From positions 124,001-188,000 of the forward strand of contig CAZAEW010000002.1 of assembly GCA_964484065.1 (NCBI GenBank): a DNA stretch of 64,000 nt, read 5' to 3'. The translations under genes and the position numbers were made by a program. The DNA is from JAEVLT01 sp964484065. Lineage in GTDB: Bacteria > Bacillota > Bacilli > Bacillales > Cytobacillaceae. Below are positions 51,606 through 60,506 of the stretch, in pieces. The notes beneath the pieces are model-generated. The model was not told the origin of the DNA, did not search any database, and worked only from the letters and a program-made list of their open reading frames with translations. Position 1 is the first letter of the stretch, and each line of letters opens with the position of its first letter.

Positions 51606-52400
51606 TTGAAGAAAATTAAGGTTTGTGTTGTGGACGACAATAGGGAATTGGTAAGTTTGTTAGAAGATTACATTTCTTCGCAAGAAGATATGGAAGTTGC
51701 AGGAACCGCCCACAATGGACAGGATTGCTTAGATATGTTAGAGGGTACAGATCCAGACGTCCTTGTATTGGATATCATAATGCCGCATTTGGATGGATTA
51801 GCCGTATTGGAGAGACTTCGTGAAATGAAGAAGGACTCTTTACCGAATGTTATTATGCTAACCGCATTTGGTCAGGAAGATGTAACGAAAAAAGCAGTAG
51901 AGCTTGGTGCATCCTACTTTATTCTCAAACCATTTGACATGGAGCTTCTTGGAAACCATATTCGCCAAGTTAGCGGAAAAAGCAGCACGATTGCCAGAAA
52001 ATCATCATCAACCACGAATTACCGCGGGCAGACTGAGCAAAAACCAAAGAATCTTGATGCCAGCATTACAAGTATTATTCATGAAATTGGGGTTCCGGCC
52101 CACATTAAGGGGTATTTATATTTACGTGAAGCGATTTCAATGGTCTACAATGACATTGAATTATTAGGTTCGATTACAAAAGTTTTGTATCCTGATATTG
52201 CCAAGAAATATAACACGACAGCAAGCCGTGTAGAGCGGGCGATCAGACATGCAATCGAGGTGGCGTGGAGCCGCGGCAACATCGATTCTATTTCTTCACT
52301 GTTTGGCTATACGGTCAGCATGTCCAAAGCAAAACCAACCAATTCCGAGTTCATTGCAATGGTAGCTGACAAACTCCGCCTTGAGCATAAGGCATCCTAA
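51606..52400 (+). CDS. spo0A: Sporulation master regulator Spo0A
   Basis: 264 residues: receiver domain (VVDDN, LDIIMPHLDG with the phospho-acceptor Asp, MLTAFG, ILKPFD), a Ser/Thr-rich hinge, and the DNA-binding effector domain nearly identical to B. subtilis (SITSIIHEIGVPAHIKGY, TASRVERAIRHAIEVAW). Controls entry into sporulation. The open frame begins at ATG 51588, but that ATG lies in the ribosome site GAGGAGG; TTG 51606 gives the family N-terminus (M)KKIKVCVVDD. Confidence 0.97.
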   Translation: MKKIKVCVVDDNRELVSLLEDYISSQEDMEVAGTAHNGQDCLDMLEGTDPDVLVLDIIMPHLDGLAVLERLREMKKDSLPNVIMLTAFGQEDVTKKAVELGASYFILKPFDMELLGNHIRQVSGKSSTIARKSSSTTNYRGQTEQKPKNLDASITSIIHEIGVPAHIKGYLYLREAISMVYNDIELLGSITKVLYPDIAKKYNTTASRVERAIRHAIEVAWSRGNIDSISSLFGYTVSMSKAKPTNSEFIAMVADKLRLEHKAS

Positions 52401-52417
52401 AGAGATTCGGGATATTT

Positions 52418-52458
52418 AAAGCCTTTATTTGAGCAAATGAGCGCAAATAAGGCTTTTT
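52418..52458 (+). terminator. Terminator after spo0A
   Basis: AAAGCCTTTATTTG pairs with CAAATAAGGCTTT (one bulged T) around an 11-base loop, followed by TTTGTTTTT. Confidence 0.85.
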
Positions 52459-52482
52459 GTTTTTATCCCGCATTAAAGTCCG

Positions 52483-52529
52483 ATGGTTCAATTAAGCCGC
52501 TGCGTTCTTTAGCGGCTTAATTGAACCAT
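52483..52529. repeat. 19-bp perfect inverted repeat
   Basis: Arms 52483-52501 and 52511-52529 are exact reverse complements (ATGGTTCAATTAAGCCGCT), with a 9-base loop. There is no T run on either side, so it is not an ordinary terminator; the spo0A terminator lies just before it. Could be a palindromic repeat element or RNA structure. Confidence 0.85.
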
Positions 52530-52625
52530 ATTGGCAAAAGGGCTAGTCAAATACATAATATTAAGGAGAGACACTTATTTTGGATTATTTTTGCTTTATA
52601 AATAAATCTTAGGCGGTGAACTAAA

Positions 52626-53345
52626 GTGACGAAAATATTTGCGCACCGTGGCTATTCTGCTGTTTTTTCTGAAAATACGATGACGGCGTTTGTGGAAGCT
52701 GAGAAGGCTGGTGCAGATGGGATCGAGTTGGACGTCCAGCTGACAAAAGATGGAGAACCCGTCATTATCCATGATGAAAAAGTCGATCGAACCACAAACG
52801 GAAAAGGGCTTGTAAAAGATTTTACCTTAAATGAGATCCGCAAGTTAAACGCCGATAAAAGAGAGGGGAAGAATGAGCCGATTCCTACCTTGACTGAAGT
52901 TCTTGAGTGGCTTCAGACAAATCAGTTAATATGTAATATTGAATTGAAGAATGGAACCTATCCATATGAGGGAATGGAAGAAAAAGTGATACAGCTTGTC
53001 CGCAGCTGCGGCTTACAAGAACGGATTATTTTCTCTTCTTTTAACCATTACAGCCTTGTTTATTGTTACCGTTTAGCCCCGGAGATCGAAATTGCCCCGC
53101 TTTATTCGGGAAGGATTTTTATGCCGTGGATTTATGCCAAGTCACTTCGAGCGCGGGCGATTCACCCCAATTTTAAGGGGTTAACCGATGATATCATTAA
53201 AAAATCAATGGAATCGGATATAGCCGTAAGACCATATACCATTAACAAAACTGGTGATATGGAGCATTTATTCAAGCTTAACTGTTCGGCTTTCATAACG
53301 GACGACCCTGTTAAAGCCATAAAACTGAAAAAGAAGAGGAAATAG
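52626..53345 (+). CDS. yqiK: Glycerophosphodiester phosphodiesterase
   Basis: 239 residues, GDPD TIM-barrel: FAHRGYSAVFSENTMTAF with the catalytic His-Arg, GIELDVQLTKDGEPVIIHDEKVDRTTNG with Glu, Asp and second His, and CNIELKNG. No signal peptide, so cytoplasmic. It hydrolyses deacylated phospholipids to glycerol 3-phosphate. Matches B. subtilis YqiK in position after spo0A. Confidence 0.93.
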   Translation: MTKIFAHRGYSAVFSENTMTAFVEAEKAGADGIELDVQLTKDGEPVIIHDEKVDRTTNGKGLVKDFTLNEIRKLNADKREGKNEPIPTLTEVLEWLQTNQLICNIELKNGTYPYEGMEEKVIQLVRSCGLQERIIFSSFNHYSLVYCYRLAPEIEIAPLYSGRIFMPWIYAKSLRARAIHPNFKGLTDDIIKKSMESDIAVRPYTINKTGDMEHLFKLNCSAFITDDPVKAIKLKKKRK

Positions 53346-53380
53346 AGGCCGATCTATAGACCGGCCTCTTTTATTTTTTT
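53344..53380. terminator. Bidirectional terminator between yqiK and yqzF
   Basis: AGAGGCCG / CGGCCTCT, 8-bp GC-rich stem with a 10-base loop, followed by TTTTATTTTTTT. Confidence 0.88.
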
Positions 53381-53610
53381 ATCTGGAACTTAGGCTGTAC
53401 CTTATTGCGTTTTCTGTCACGGTGAAGAATAAAACCGGCCAGGAAGCTCAAACCTCCAATAAAAAAAAGAAGACCGGCGAGAAATTGAAGCCACAAGAAA
53501 GGAAAAGGAGATAACAATCTTCCGAAAGTCATATCACGCATTAATTTAATTCCGTAGCCAGCTAAAAACCCAGGGATTAATAAGATCAAGAGAGCAATTA
53601 GACGTTTCAT
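53371..53610 (-). CDS. yqzF: YqzF, DUF2627 membrane protein
   Basis: 79 residues with two membrane helices (about 4-22 and 38-63) and a basic tail (HRDRKRNKVQPKF). Matches the DUF2627 family in size and place between yqiK and bkdR. Function unknown. GGAAGGAAG ribosome site upstream of ATG 53610. Confidence 0.85.
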   Translation of the reverse strand: MKRLIALLILLIPGFLAGYGIKLMRDMTFGRLLSPFPFLWLQFLAGLLFFIGGLSFLAGFILHRDRKRNKVQPKFQIKK

Positions 53611-53831
53611 ACAACTTCCTTCCTCTGCCGTATATAGTGGTTAACCCTTATTAGATTACTTACAAAAATAATAGTATAATGCTTAAATTTGTCAAGGGGA
53701 GGATCTCAGGGTAAAATAAACCTTGAAACAACTTGCATAAGAATCGTTATTAAGTGTGAAAAAATATTCCCGTTATTGAATTACCTTTATGACAGAAGTG
53801 TCAAGGAATATGGAAGGAGTGAATAGCGGAA

Positions 53832-55601
53832 ATGGAAGAAACTGGAGATTTGATAAAAAGATATCAAAATGAATCCTATAAATTTAATTTAATTTTTAAC
53901 TCGACTGATGATGGTATGATTGCAATAGATAACAATGGGATTATTAATTTGTTTAATAATCGGGCGGAACAATTGATCGGAATTAGTAAGGAAGATGCTG
54001 TTGGAAAGTACGTTTTGGATGTAATTTCGGCAAGCAGGCTTCCTTTTATTTTAAAATCAAGACGAATTGAATCAAATCAAGAATTGATCTTGGAAAACGG
54101 GCGGAAAATCATTACAACGAGAATACCGATTATTGAGAATAACGGCAGAATGATGGGGGCTTTTGCAGTTTTTAAAGAAATTACCCAAGTTGTCAAGCTT
54201 GCTGAGGAAATTACCGATCTAAAAGAAATCCAAACAATGCTTCAGGCTATTATCCAATCAAGCGATGACGCTATTTCTGTGGTGGATGAAAAAGGATTAG
54301 GTATTCTGATTAATCCTGCTTATACACGGTTAACGGGACTGACGGAGGAACAGGTCATCGGCAAACCGGCAAATGCTGATATCTCCGAGGGAGAAAGCAT
54401 TCATATGAAAGTACTTAAAACGAGGAGACCGATTAGAGGGGCCTCGATGAGAGTTGGTCCAAGAAACCAGGAAGTCATCGCCAATGTTGCTCCAATCATC
54501 GTGAAAGGAAAATTAAAGGGGAGCGTTGGTGTCATTCACGATATATCAGAGATTAAATCCTTAAACAAAGAATTGAATCGGGCAAGGCAAATTATCCGGA
54601 CACTTGAGGCTAAATATACATTTGCAGATATTATTGGCAGCTCAGAGGAAATGGTTTTGGCAATCGAGCAGGCAAATCTTGGAGCTAAAACACCAGCAAC
54701 GGTTTTATTAAGGGGAGAATCCGGTACAGGAAAGGAATTGTTTGCCCATGCGATCCATAATGGAAGTGACCGGAAATACAATAAATTTATCCGTGTAAAT
54801 TGTGCTGCTATCTCAGAGTCGCTGCTCGAAAGTGAATTATTTGGATATGAAGAGGGAGCATTTACCGGAGCGAAACGAGGCGGAAAGAAAGGATTATTTG
54901 AAGAAGCTAATAACGGAAGCATTTTTCTCGATGAAATTGGCGAATTGTCAGCACATACTCAAGCAAAATTATTAAGAGTGCTCCAAGAAAACGAAATTGT
55001 CAGGGTGGGCGGGACTAAAGCCGTTCCTATTAATGTGAGAGTAATTGCCGCTACAAATGTCAATCTGGAAAAAAGAATTGCCAGCGGGGCGTTTAGGGAA
55101 GACTTGTACTACCGCTTAAATCGGATGCCGATTCATATTCCGCCATTAAGAAAGAGAAAAGAAGACATTCCAATCCTTTGCGAAAAGATCATTCAGAAAC
55201 TGAATCAAGAGTACGGCCGCAGCATCGAGGGATTAACAATTGAAGCCCAAAAGCAGCTGTCAGGCTATGATTGGCCGGGAAATGTCAGGGAACTCGAAAA
55301 TATCCTGGGAAGAGCGATTATTTTCATGGAAAACGCTGAGATTTTTATTGATGTAAAACATCTTCCAGAGTTACATAATAAGCAAAAGGAAATGGAAAAG
55401 ACAACCATTGTCATGGAGGAAGCAGTGGAAAATAAGACGCTTGCCGAGATGGTCGAGGAGTATGAGTCGAGTATTATTCAAAGGACGCTTAGACGCCTAA
55501 AGGGAAATAAAACATTAACGGCAAGAACACTCGGCTTATCTGTACGGAACTTGTATTATAAGCTGGGGAAATATCATCTTGAGGAGAATGACCTGCAATA
55601 A
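53832..55601 (+). CDS. bkdR: BkdR, sigma-54-dependent activator
   Basis: 589 residues: two PAS domains (about 18-115 and 135-240), AAA+ domain with Walker A GESGTGKE (near 297) and the sigma-54 contact loop GAFTGA (near 343), Walker B GSIFLDEIGEL, and a C-terminal Fis-type helix-turn-helix (LKGNKTLTARTLGLSVRNLYYKL). It activates the bkd operon through SigL. PAS ligands are unknown. Stands upstream of its target operon, which has a matching promoter. Confidence 0.95.
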   Translation: MEETGDLIKRYQNESYKFNLIFNSTDDGMIAIDNNGIINLFNNRAEQLIGISKEDAVGKYVLDVISASRLPFILKSRRIESNQELILENGRKIITTRIPIIENNGRMMGAFAVFKEITQVVKLAEEITDLKEIQTMLQAIIQSSDDAISVVDEKGLGILINPAYTRLTGLTEEQVIGKPANADISEGESIHMKVLKTRRPIRGASMRVGPRNQEVIANVAPIIVKGKLKGSVGVIHDISEIKSLNKELNRARQIIRTLEAKYTFADIIGSSEEMVLAIEQANLGAKTPATVLLRGESGTGKELFAHAIHNGSDRKYNKFIRVNCAAISESLLESELFGYEEGAFTGAKRGGKKGLFEEANNGSIFLDEIGELSAHTQAKLLRVLQENEIVRVGGTKAVPINVRVIAATNVNLEKRIASGAFREDLYYRLNRMPIHIPPLRKRKEDIPILCEKIIQKLNQEYGRSIEGLTIEAQKQLSGYDWPGNVRELENILGRAIIFMENAEIFIDVKHLPELHNKQKEMEKTTIVMEEAVENKTLAEMVEEYESSIIQRTLRRLKGNKTLTARTLGLSVRNLYYKLGKYHLEENDLQ

Positions 55602-55614
55602 ATTTCATATTGCA
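55594..55614 (+). promoter_or_regulatory. Inverted repeat, possible BkdR upstream site
   Basis: TGCAATA (55594-55600) and TATTGCA (55608-55614) form a 7-7-7 inverted repeat overlapping the bkdR stop, about 60 bases before the -24 element. Its distance and symmetry suit an enhancer site for a Fis-type activator; this is inference. Confidence 0.35.
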
Positions 55615-55666
55615 CAAATTGTTTCAGTTAGAACTTGGTGAATACCCTGTTTATGGACGTTTACGG

Positions 55667-55683
55667 TTGGCGTGTTTCTTGCA
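55667..55683 (+). promoter_or_regulatory. Sigma-54 (-24/-12) promoter of the bkd operon
   Basis: TTGGC (55667-55671), 7 bases, TTGCA (55679-55683) fits the YTGGCAC-N5-TTGCW consensus with GT for AC. It lies 38 bases before the bcd start. Confidence 0.85.
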
Positions 55684-55721
55684 TATCCTTTTATAAAGGG
55701 TTCATAACAGGAGGAAGTGCA

Positions 55722-56819
55722 ATGGAAATTTTCCGATCTATGGAAAAACATGATTATGAACAGCTCGTCTTCTGTCAAGATAAACATTCCGGTTTAAAAG
55801 CAATCATTGCTATTCATGATACAACACTGGGTCCTGCATTAGGCGGAACACGGATGTGGGCATATGAGTCGGAGGATGCTGCGATTGAAGATGTACTCCG
55901 TTTGGCAAGGGGAATGACATATAAAAATGCCGCTGCAGGATTAAATCTTGGGGGAGGAAAGGCCGTAATTATTGGAGATCCCCAAAAAAATAAAAGTGAA
56001 GAATTATTTCGAGCTTTTGGCCGTTACATTCAAAGTTTAAATGGCCGTTATATTACGGCGGAGGATGTTGGCACCACTGTAACGGACATGGATATCATTC
56101 ATGAAGAAACAGATTATGTTACCGGTATTTCACCTGCTTTTGGTTCGTCCGGAAATCCATCTCCCGTTACGGCTTATGGTGTTTACAAAGGAATGAAGGC
56201 TGCTGCAAAATCAGCATATGGCTCTGATTCTTTGGATGGCAAAGTAATTGCAGTGCAGGGTGTCGGAAATGTTGCCTATCATCTTTGCCGTCACTTGCGT
56301 CAAGAGGGTGCCAGCTTAATTGTTACTGATATTAATAAATCTGCAGTTCAGATGGCTGTAGATGCATTCGGGGCAAAAGCTGTTGATCCTGCGGACATAT
56401 ACGGAGTTGAATGTGATATATTTTCTCCCTGTGCGCTTGGAGGCGTTATTAATGATCAAACCATTCCAAAATTAAAAGCAAAAGTGATTGCAGGTGCTGC
56501 CAACAATCAATTAAAAGATACGGTTCATGGTGATTTAATCTATAAAATGGGAATTATTTATGCTCCGGATTATGTCATAAATGCCGGTGGAGTTATTAAT
56601 GTAGCGGATGAACTGTATGGCTATAACCGAGAGAGGGCAATGAAAAAGGTTGAGCAAGTATATGACAGCATTGAGAACGTCATTAATATTTCAATTCGGG
56701 ATGGAATTCCTTCCTATCTGGCTGCTGACCGGATGGCGGAAGAGCGGATTGAAAAATTGCGGAAATCACGCAGTCAGTTTTTACAAAACAGCTGTCACAT
56801 TTTAAGCAGGCGTCGTTAA
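55722..56819 (+). CDS. bcd: Leucine (branched-chain) dehydrogenase
   Basis: 365 residues. NAD-dependent deamination of leucine, valine and isoleucine to their 2-oxo acids. Substrate site GPALGGTRMW, catalytic lysine in NLGGGKAVIIGDP, nucleotide motif VQGVGNVAYHLC. The frame opens at 55635, within the sigma-54 promoter; ATG 55722 with AGGAGGAAG is the true start. First gene of the operon here, because ptb, which precedes it in B. subtilis, is absent. Confidence 0.96.
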   Translation: MEIFRSMEKHDYEQLVFCQDKHSGLKAIIAIHDTTLGPALGGTRMWAYESEDAAIEDVLRLARGMTYKNAAAGLNLGGGKAVIIGDPQKNKSEELFRAFGRYIQSLNGRYITAEDVGTTVTDMDIIHEETDYVTGISPAFGSSGNPSPVTAYGVYKGMKAAAKSAYGSDSLDGKVIAVQGVGNVAYHLCRHLRQEGASLIVTDINKSAVQMAVDAFGAKAVDPADIYGVECDIFSPCALGGVINDQTIPKLKAKVIAGAANNQLKDTVHGDLIYKMGIIYAPDYVINAGGVINVADELYGYNRERAMKKVEQVYDSIENVINISIRDGIPSYLAADRMAEERIEKLRKSRSQFLQNSCHILSRRR

Positions 56820-56909
56820 CAAAACAAGTTTCTTGGCAAAAGATTTCAATAAAAAGTACGGCTTCTTTCCGGGCCGCCACTTATATATTTTCAGGGGGGG
56901 GATGGGACG

Positions 56910-58013
56910 TTGCCGGAAAAAAGATATCGAGTTCTAGCCATAAATCCAAGCTATACATCTACTAAAATTGGTGTCTTTGATGATGAAGTTTCTATAATAG
57001 AAAAAAAAATTATCCATGATTCAAGACAACTAGCTGTCTTCGAAACGATTGCTGAACAATTTGAATACAGAAAAAAGATTATTTTAGAAACCTTGGATAC
57101 GGAAGGAATCAACCTCTCAAAAATTGATGCTGTTTGCGGCAGGGGCGGTTTGCTGAGGCCGATTGAGGGCGGAACGTACGCCGTTAATGATCTGATGCTC
57201 CAGGATTTACGTACGGGTATTTCAGGCCAGCATCCTTCGAATTTAGGAGGAATAATTGCCTTTGGAATTGCTTCCGGATTAAATATTCCTGCTTTTATTG
57301 TCGACCCTGTTGTTGTAGATGAATTAGAACCCATTTCCAGAATATCCGGGTTTCCCTTAATCGAGAGAAAAAGTATTTTCCATGCTTTAAATCAAAAAGC
57401 AGCAGCAAAAAAGACTGCAAAAGAGTTAGGAAAAAAATATACGGATGTAAATTTAATTGTTGCCCACATGGGAAGTGGAATAACCGTTGGGGTTCATAAG
57501 CATGGAAGAGTTGTGGATGTAAACAACGGGCTTCATGGCGAGGGCCCTTTTAGCCCCGAAAGGGCCGGCACGGTTCCGGCAGGTGATTTAATGAGCCTTT
57601 GCTATTCGGGTGAATACGATCGGGACCAAGTCTTGGATATGCTTGTCGGCAAAGGCGGATTAGCAGGATATTTAGGAAATAAAGATACGAAGAAAGTAGA
57701 AAAAATGATTAAAAATGGTGATGAAAAGGCAAAGCTTATTTATGATGCAATGGCCTATCAGGTAGCCAAAGAAATTGGGGCTGCAAGCGCGGTGCTATCA
57801 GGAAAGGTAGATGCCGTTATTTTAACAGGTGACCTGGCTTATGGTACCTATTTTGTTAAAGAAATTATGGAACGAATCAAGTGGATTGCGGATGTCATTG
57901 TCTACCCTGGTGAAAATGAATTGCAATCATTGTCCGAAGGCGCATTACGGGTTTTACGCGGAGAAGAAAGATTGAAGGAATATTCAGATCAGATAAGAAT
58001 GGCAAAAATTTAA
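56910..58013 (+). CDS. buk: Butyrate kinase
   Basis: 367 residues of the acetokinase family: LAINPSYTSTKIGVF (phosphate 1 loop), GRGGLLRPIEGGTYAV, HMGSGITVGVH, and ILTGDLAYG. It forms ATP from branched-chain acyl phosphates made from acyl-CoA. It normally needs a phosphotransacylase (Ptb), not present in this operon. TTG start after GGGGGGGG. The 90-base gap after bcd shows nothing else. Confidence 0.95.
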   Translation: MPEKRYRVLAINPSYTSTKIGVFDDEVSIIEKKIIHDSRQLAVFETIAEQFEYRKKIILETLDTEGINLSKIDAVCGRGGLLRPIEGGTYAVNDLMLQDLRTGISGQHPSNLGGIIAFGIASGLNIPAFIVDPVVVDELEPISRISGFPLIERKSIFHALNQKAAAKKTAKELGKKYTDVNLIVAHMGSGITVGVHKHGRVVDVNNGLHGEGPFSPERAGTVPAGDLMSLCYSGEYDRDQVLDMLVGKGGLAGYLGNKDTKKVEKMIKNGDEKAKLIYDAMAYQVAKEIGAASAVLSGKVDAVILTGDLAYGTYFVKEIMERIKWIADVIVYPGENELQSLSEGALRVLRGEERLKEYSDQIRMAKI

Positions 58014-58031
58014 ATAGGAGAGGGAATAAAA

Positions 58032-59453
58032 ATGGCAAAAGAATACGATCTTGTCATACTTGGCGGCGGAACAGGCGGATATGTTGCAGCAATTCGAGCA
58101 GCTCAGCTCGGTCTGAAAACAGCGGTAGTGGAAAAAGGAAAACTTGGAGGTACATGTTTACACAAAGGATGCATTCCCAGTAAAGCCCTATTAAGAAGTG
58201 CCGAAGTTTATCGGACGGCAAAAAACAGTGAAACTTTTGGAGTCATTACGAATGAGGTGTCGATTAATTTTACAAAAGTTCAGGATCGGAAAAGGAATAT
58301 TATTGAAACTCTTCATAAAGGCGTACAGTATTTGCTGAAAAAGGGGAAAATCGATGTTTATGAAGGAACCGGCCGTATTTTAGGCCCATCCATTTTCTCG
58401 CCTATTCCAGGAACCATCTCGATTGAAATGAATAATGGTGCAGAAAACGAGATGCTGCTCCCCAAAAATATCATTATCGCAACGGGTTCACGTCCTCGAA
58501 CGCTCCCTAGCTTAGAAATTGATGGAGAGTATTTATTAACTTCTGATGACGCTCTTGCGATGGAATCGCTGCCGGGCTCCATGATTATCGTCGGAGGCGG
58601 TGTTATTGGGATTGAGTGGGCTTCCATGCTTTCTGATTTTGGAGTTGAGGTTACTGTGCTTGAGTATGCTGACAGGATTATTCCGACTGAAGATAAAGAA
58701 ATTGCGAAAGAAATGTTACGCGTTATGAAGAAAAAAGGAGTCAAAATTGTGACAGGGGCAAAAGTGCTCCCGGAAACGCTTATAAAAGATAACGGGGTAA
58801 CAATTCAAGCAGAGGTAAAGAAGGGGCAAACAGAGTTTAAGGCAGAAAAGATGCTGGTTTCAGTGGGTCGCATGGCAAACACGGAAGACATAGGTCTGGA
58901 AAATACTGATATTCAGCTAATAAAAAACGTCGTTGCTGTCAATGGAATGTATCAGACAAAAGAAAGTCATATTTATGCAATTGGGGATGTGATCGGCGGC
59001 ATGCAGCTTGCTCATGCTGCGTCACATGAAGGCATCATTGCGGTTGAACATATTGCTGGATTAAATCCTGAACCCATTAATTATGACCTGGTCTCAAGAT
59101 GTATTTATAGCAGCCCTGAAGCAGCAAGTGTCGGTCTTACTGAAGATGAAGCATTGAATCGCGGCTATAAAGTTAAAGTTGGTAAATTTTCATTCAAAGC
59201 CATTGGAAAGGCGCTTGTCTTTGGTGAATCGGATGGTTTTGTCAAAATAATCGCTGATCAAGAAACGGATGATTTATTGGGAGTTCATATGATTGGCCCG
59301 CATGTAACCGATATGATTTCGGAAGCAGGACTAGCGATGATTCTTGACGCGTCGCCGTGGGAGATAGGGCATACGATTCACCCGCATCCAACCCTTTCTG
59401 AAGCAATTGGAGAAGCAGCACTTGCAGTGGATGGAAACAGCATCCATTCATAG
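58032..59453 (+). CDS. lpdV: Dihydrolipoamide dehydrogenase (E3) of branched-chain 2-oxoacid dehydrogenase
   Basis: 473 residues. FAD site LGGGTGGYVAAIRAAQLG, redox disulfide GGTCLHKGCIPSKAL, NAD site IIVGGGVIGIEWASML, and the catalytic His-Glu pair in HPHPTLSEAIGEAA. It reoxidises lipoyl groups of BkdB. GGAGAGGG ribosome site; 18 bases after buk. Confidence 0.96.
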   Translation: MAKEYDLVILGGGTGGYVAAIRAAQLGLKTAVVEKGKLGGTCLHKGCIPSKALLRSAEVYRTAKNSETFGVITNEVSINFTKVQDRKRNIIETLHKGVQYLLKKGKIDVYEGTGRILGPSIFSPIPGTISIEMNNGAENEMLLPKNIIIATGSRPRTLPSLEIDGEYLLTSDDALAMESLPGSMIIVGGGVIGIEWASMLSDFGVEVTVLEYADRIIPTEDKEIAKEMLRVMKKKGVKIVTGAKVLPETLIKDNGVTIQAEVKKGQTEFKAEKMLVSVGRMANTEDIGLENTDIQLIKNVVAVNGMYQTKESHIYAIGDVIGGMQLAHAASHEGIIAVEHIAGLNPEPINYDLVSRCIYSSPEAASVGLTEDEALNRGYKVKVGKFSFKAIGKALVFGESDGFVKIIADQETDDLLGVHMIGPHVTDMISEAGLAMILDASPWEIGHTIHPHPTLSEAIGEAALAVDGNSIHS

Positions 59454-59495
59454 ACCGGTAATGAAAATTGTTTTAATTATTCGGAGGTAAAAATA

Positions 59496-60491
59496 ATGGT
59501 TGAAAATTGTCATCATGCATTAGGTTTAACAGATGAAACTGTGTTGGAAATGTATGAAACCATGCTGTTAGCCCGCCGCATTGATGAGCGGATGTGGCTG
59601 TTGAACAGAGCAGGTAAAATTCCATTTGTTATTTCCTGCCAGGGACAGGAAGCTGCACAGGTAGGAGCTGCATTTGCTCTCGATAAAGAAAAGGACTATG
59701 TTTTGCCTTATTATCGCGATATGGGCGTTGTTTTAACCTTTGGGATGACGGCAAAAGACCTTATACTTTCTGGATTTGCGAAGAGTGAAGATCCAAATTC
59801 CGGAGGGCGGCAAATGCCTGGACATTTTGGTCAAAAGAAAAATCGAATTGTTACCGGTTCCTCGCCGGTAACAACACAAGTGCCGCATGCTGTGGGGATT
59901 GCTCTTGCCGCTAAGATGGAGAAAAAAGAGCTTGTGGCCTTTGTTACTTTTGGGGAAGGTTCCTCTAACCAAGGGGATTTTCACGAAGGAGCAAATTTTG
60001 CCGGAGTTCATAAATTACCTGTTATTTTCATGTGCGAAAATAACAAATATGCCATTTCTGTTCCGATTGAAAAACAGCTCGGCTGCAAATGGGTCTCAGA
60101 TCGAGCGATCGGATATGGGATGCCGGGAGTTACCGTTGACGGCAATAATCCCCTCGAAGTTTATAAGGCAGTTAAGGCTGCCGCAGATCGGGCCAGAAAT
60201 GGAAATGGACCAACTTTAATTGAAACGATTACCTACCGGTTAACCCCCCACTCATCGGATGACGACGATCGTACTTATCGTGCACCCGATGAAGTTGAAT
60301 GGGCAAAAACACAGGATCCAATCATTACTTTCGGTGCATATCTAAAAGAAAATGGTGTTATGGATGCCGGGTTAGAAGCAAAAATTGATGACAGGATCCG
60401 AACATTAGTAGATGAAGCAACAGAGTACGCAGAAAACGCTCCGTATGCCAGCCCTGAAGATGCACTTAAATTTGTTTACGGAGATTTGTAA
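59496..60491 (+). CDS. bkdAA: Branched-chain 2-oxoacid dehydrogenase E1 alpha subunit
   Basis: 331 residues. Thiamine-diphosphate motif FGEGSSNQGDFHEGANFAGV through CENNKYAIS; GRQMPGHFG and the phosphorylation-loop-like TYRLTPHSSDDDDRTYR. Decarboxylates 2-oxo acids with BkdAB. Start ATG 59496 after CGGAGGT. Confidence 0.96.
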   Translation: MVENCHHALGLTDETVLEMYETMLLARRIDERMWLLNRAGKIPFVISCQGQEAAQVGAAFALDKEKDYVLPYYRDMGVVLTFGMTAKDLILSGFAKSEDPNSGGRQMPGHFGQKKNRIVTGSSPVTTQVPHAVGIALAAKMEKKELVAFVTFGEGSSNQGDFHEGANFAGVHKLPVIFMCENNKYAISVPIEKQLGCKWVSDRAIGYGMPGVTVDGNNPLEVYKAVKAAADRARNGNGPTLIETITYRLTPHSSDDDDRTYRAPDEVEWAKTQDPIITFGAYLKENGVMDAGLEAKIDDRIRTLVDEATEYAENAPYASPEDALKFVYGDL

Positions 60492-60506
60492 GGGGGATTA
60501 AAAAAG

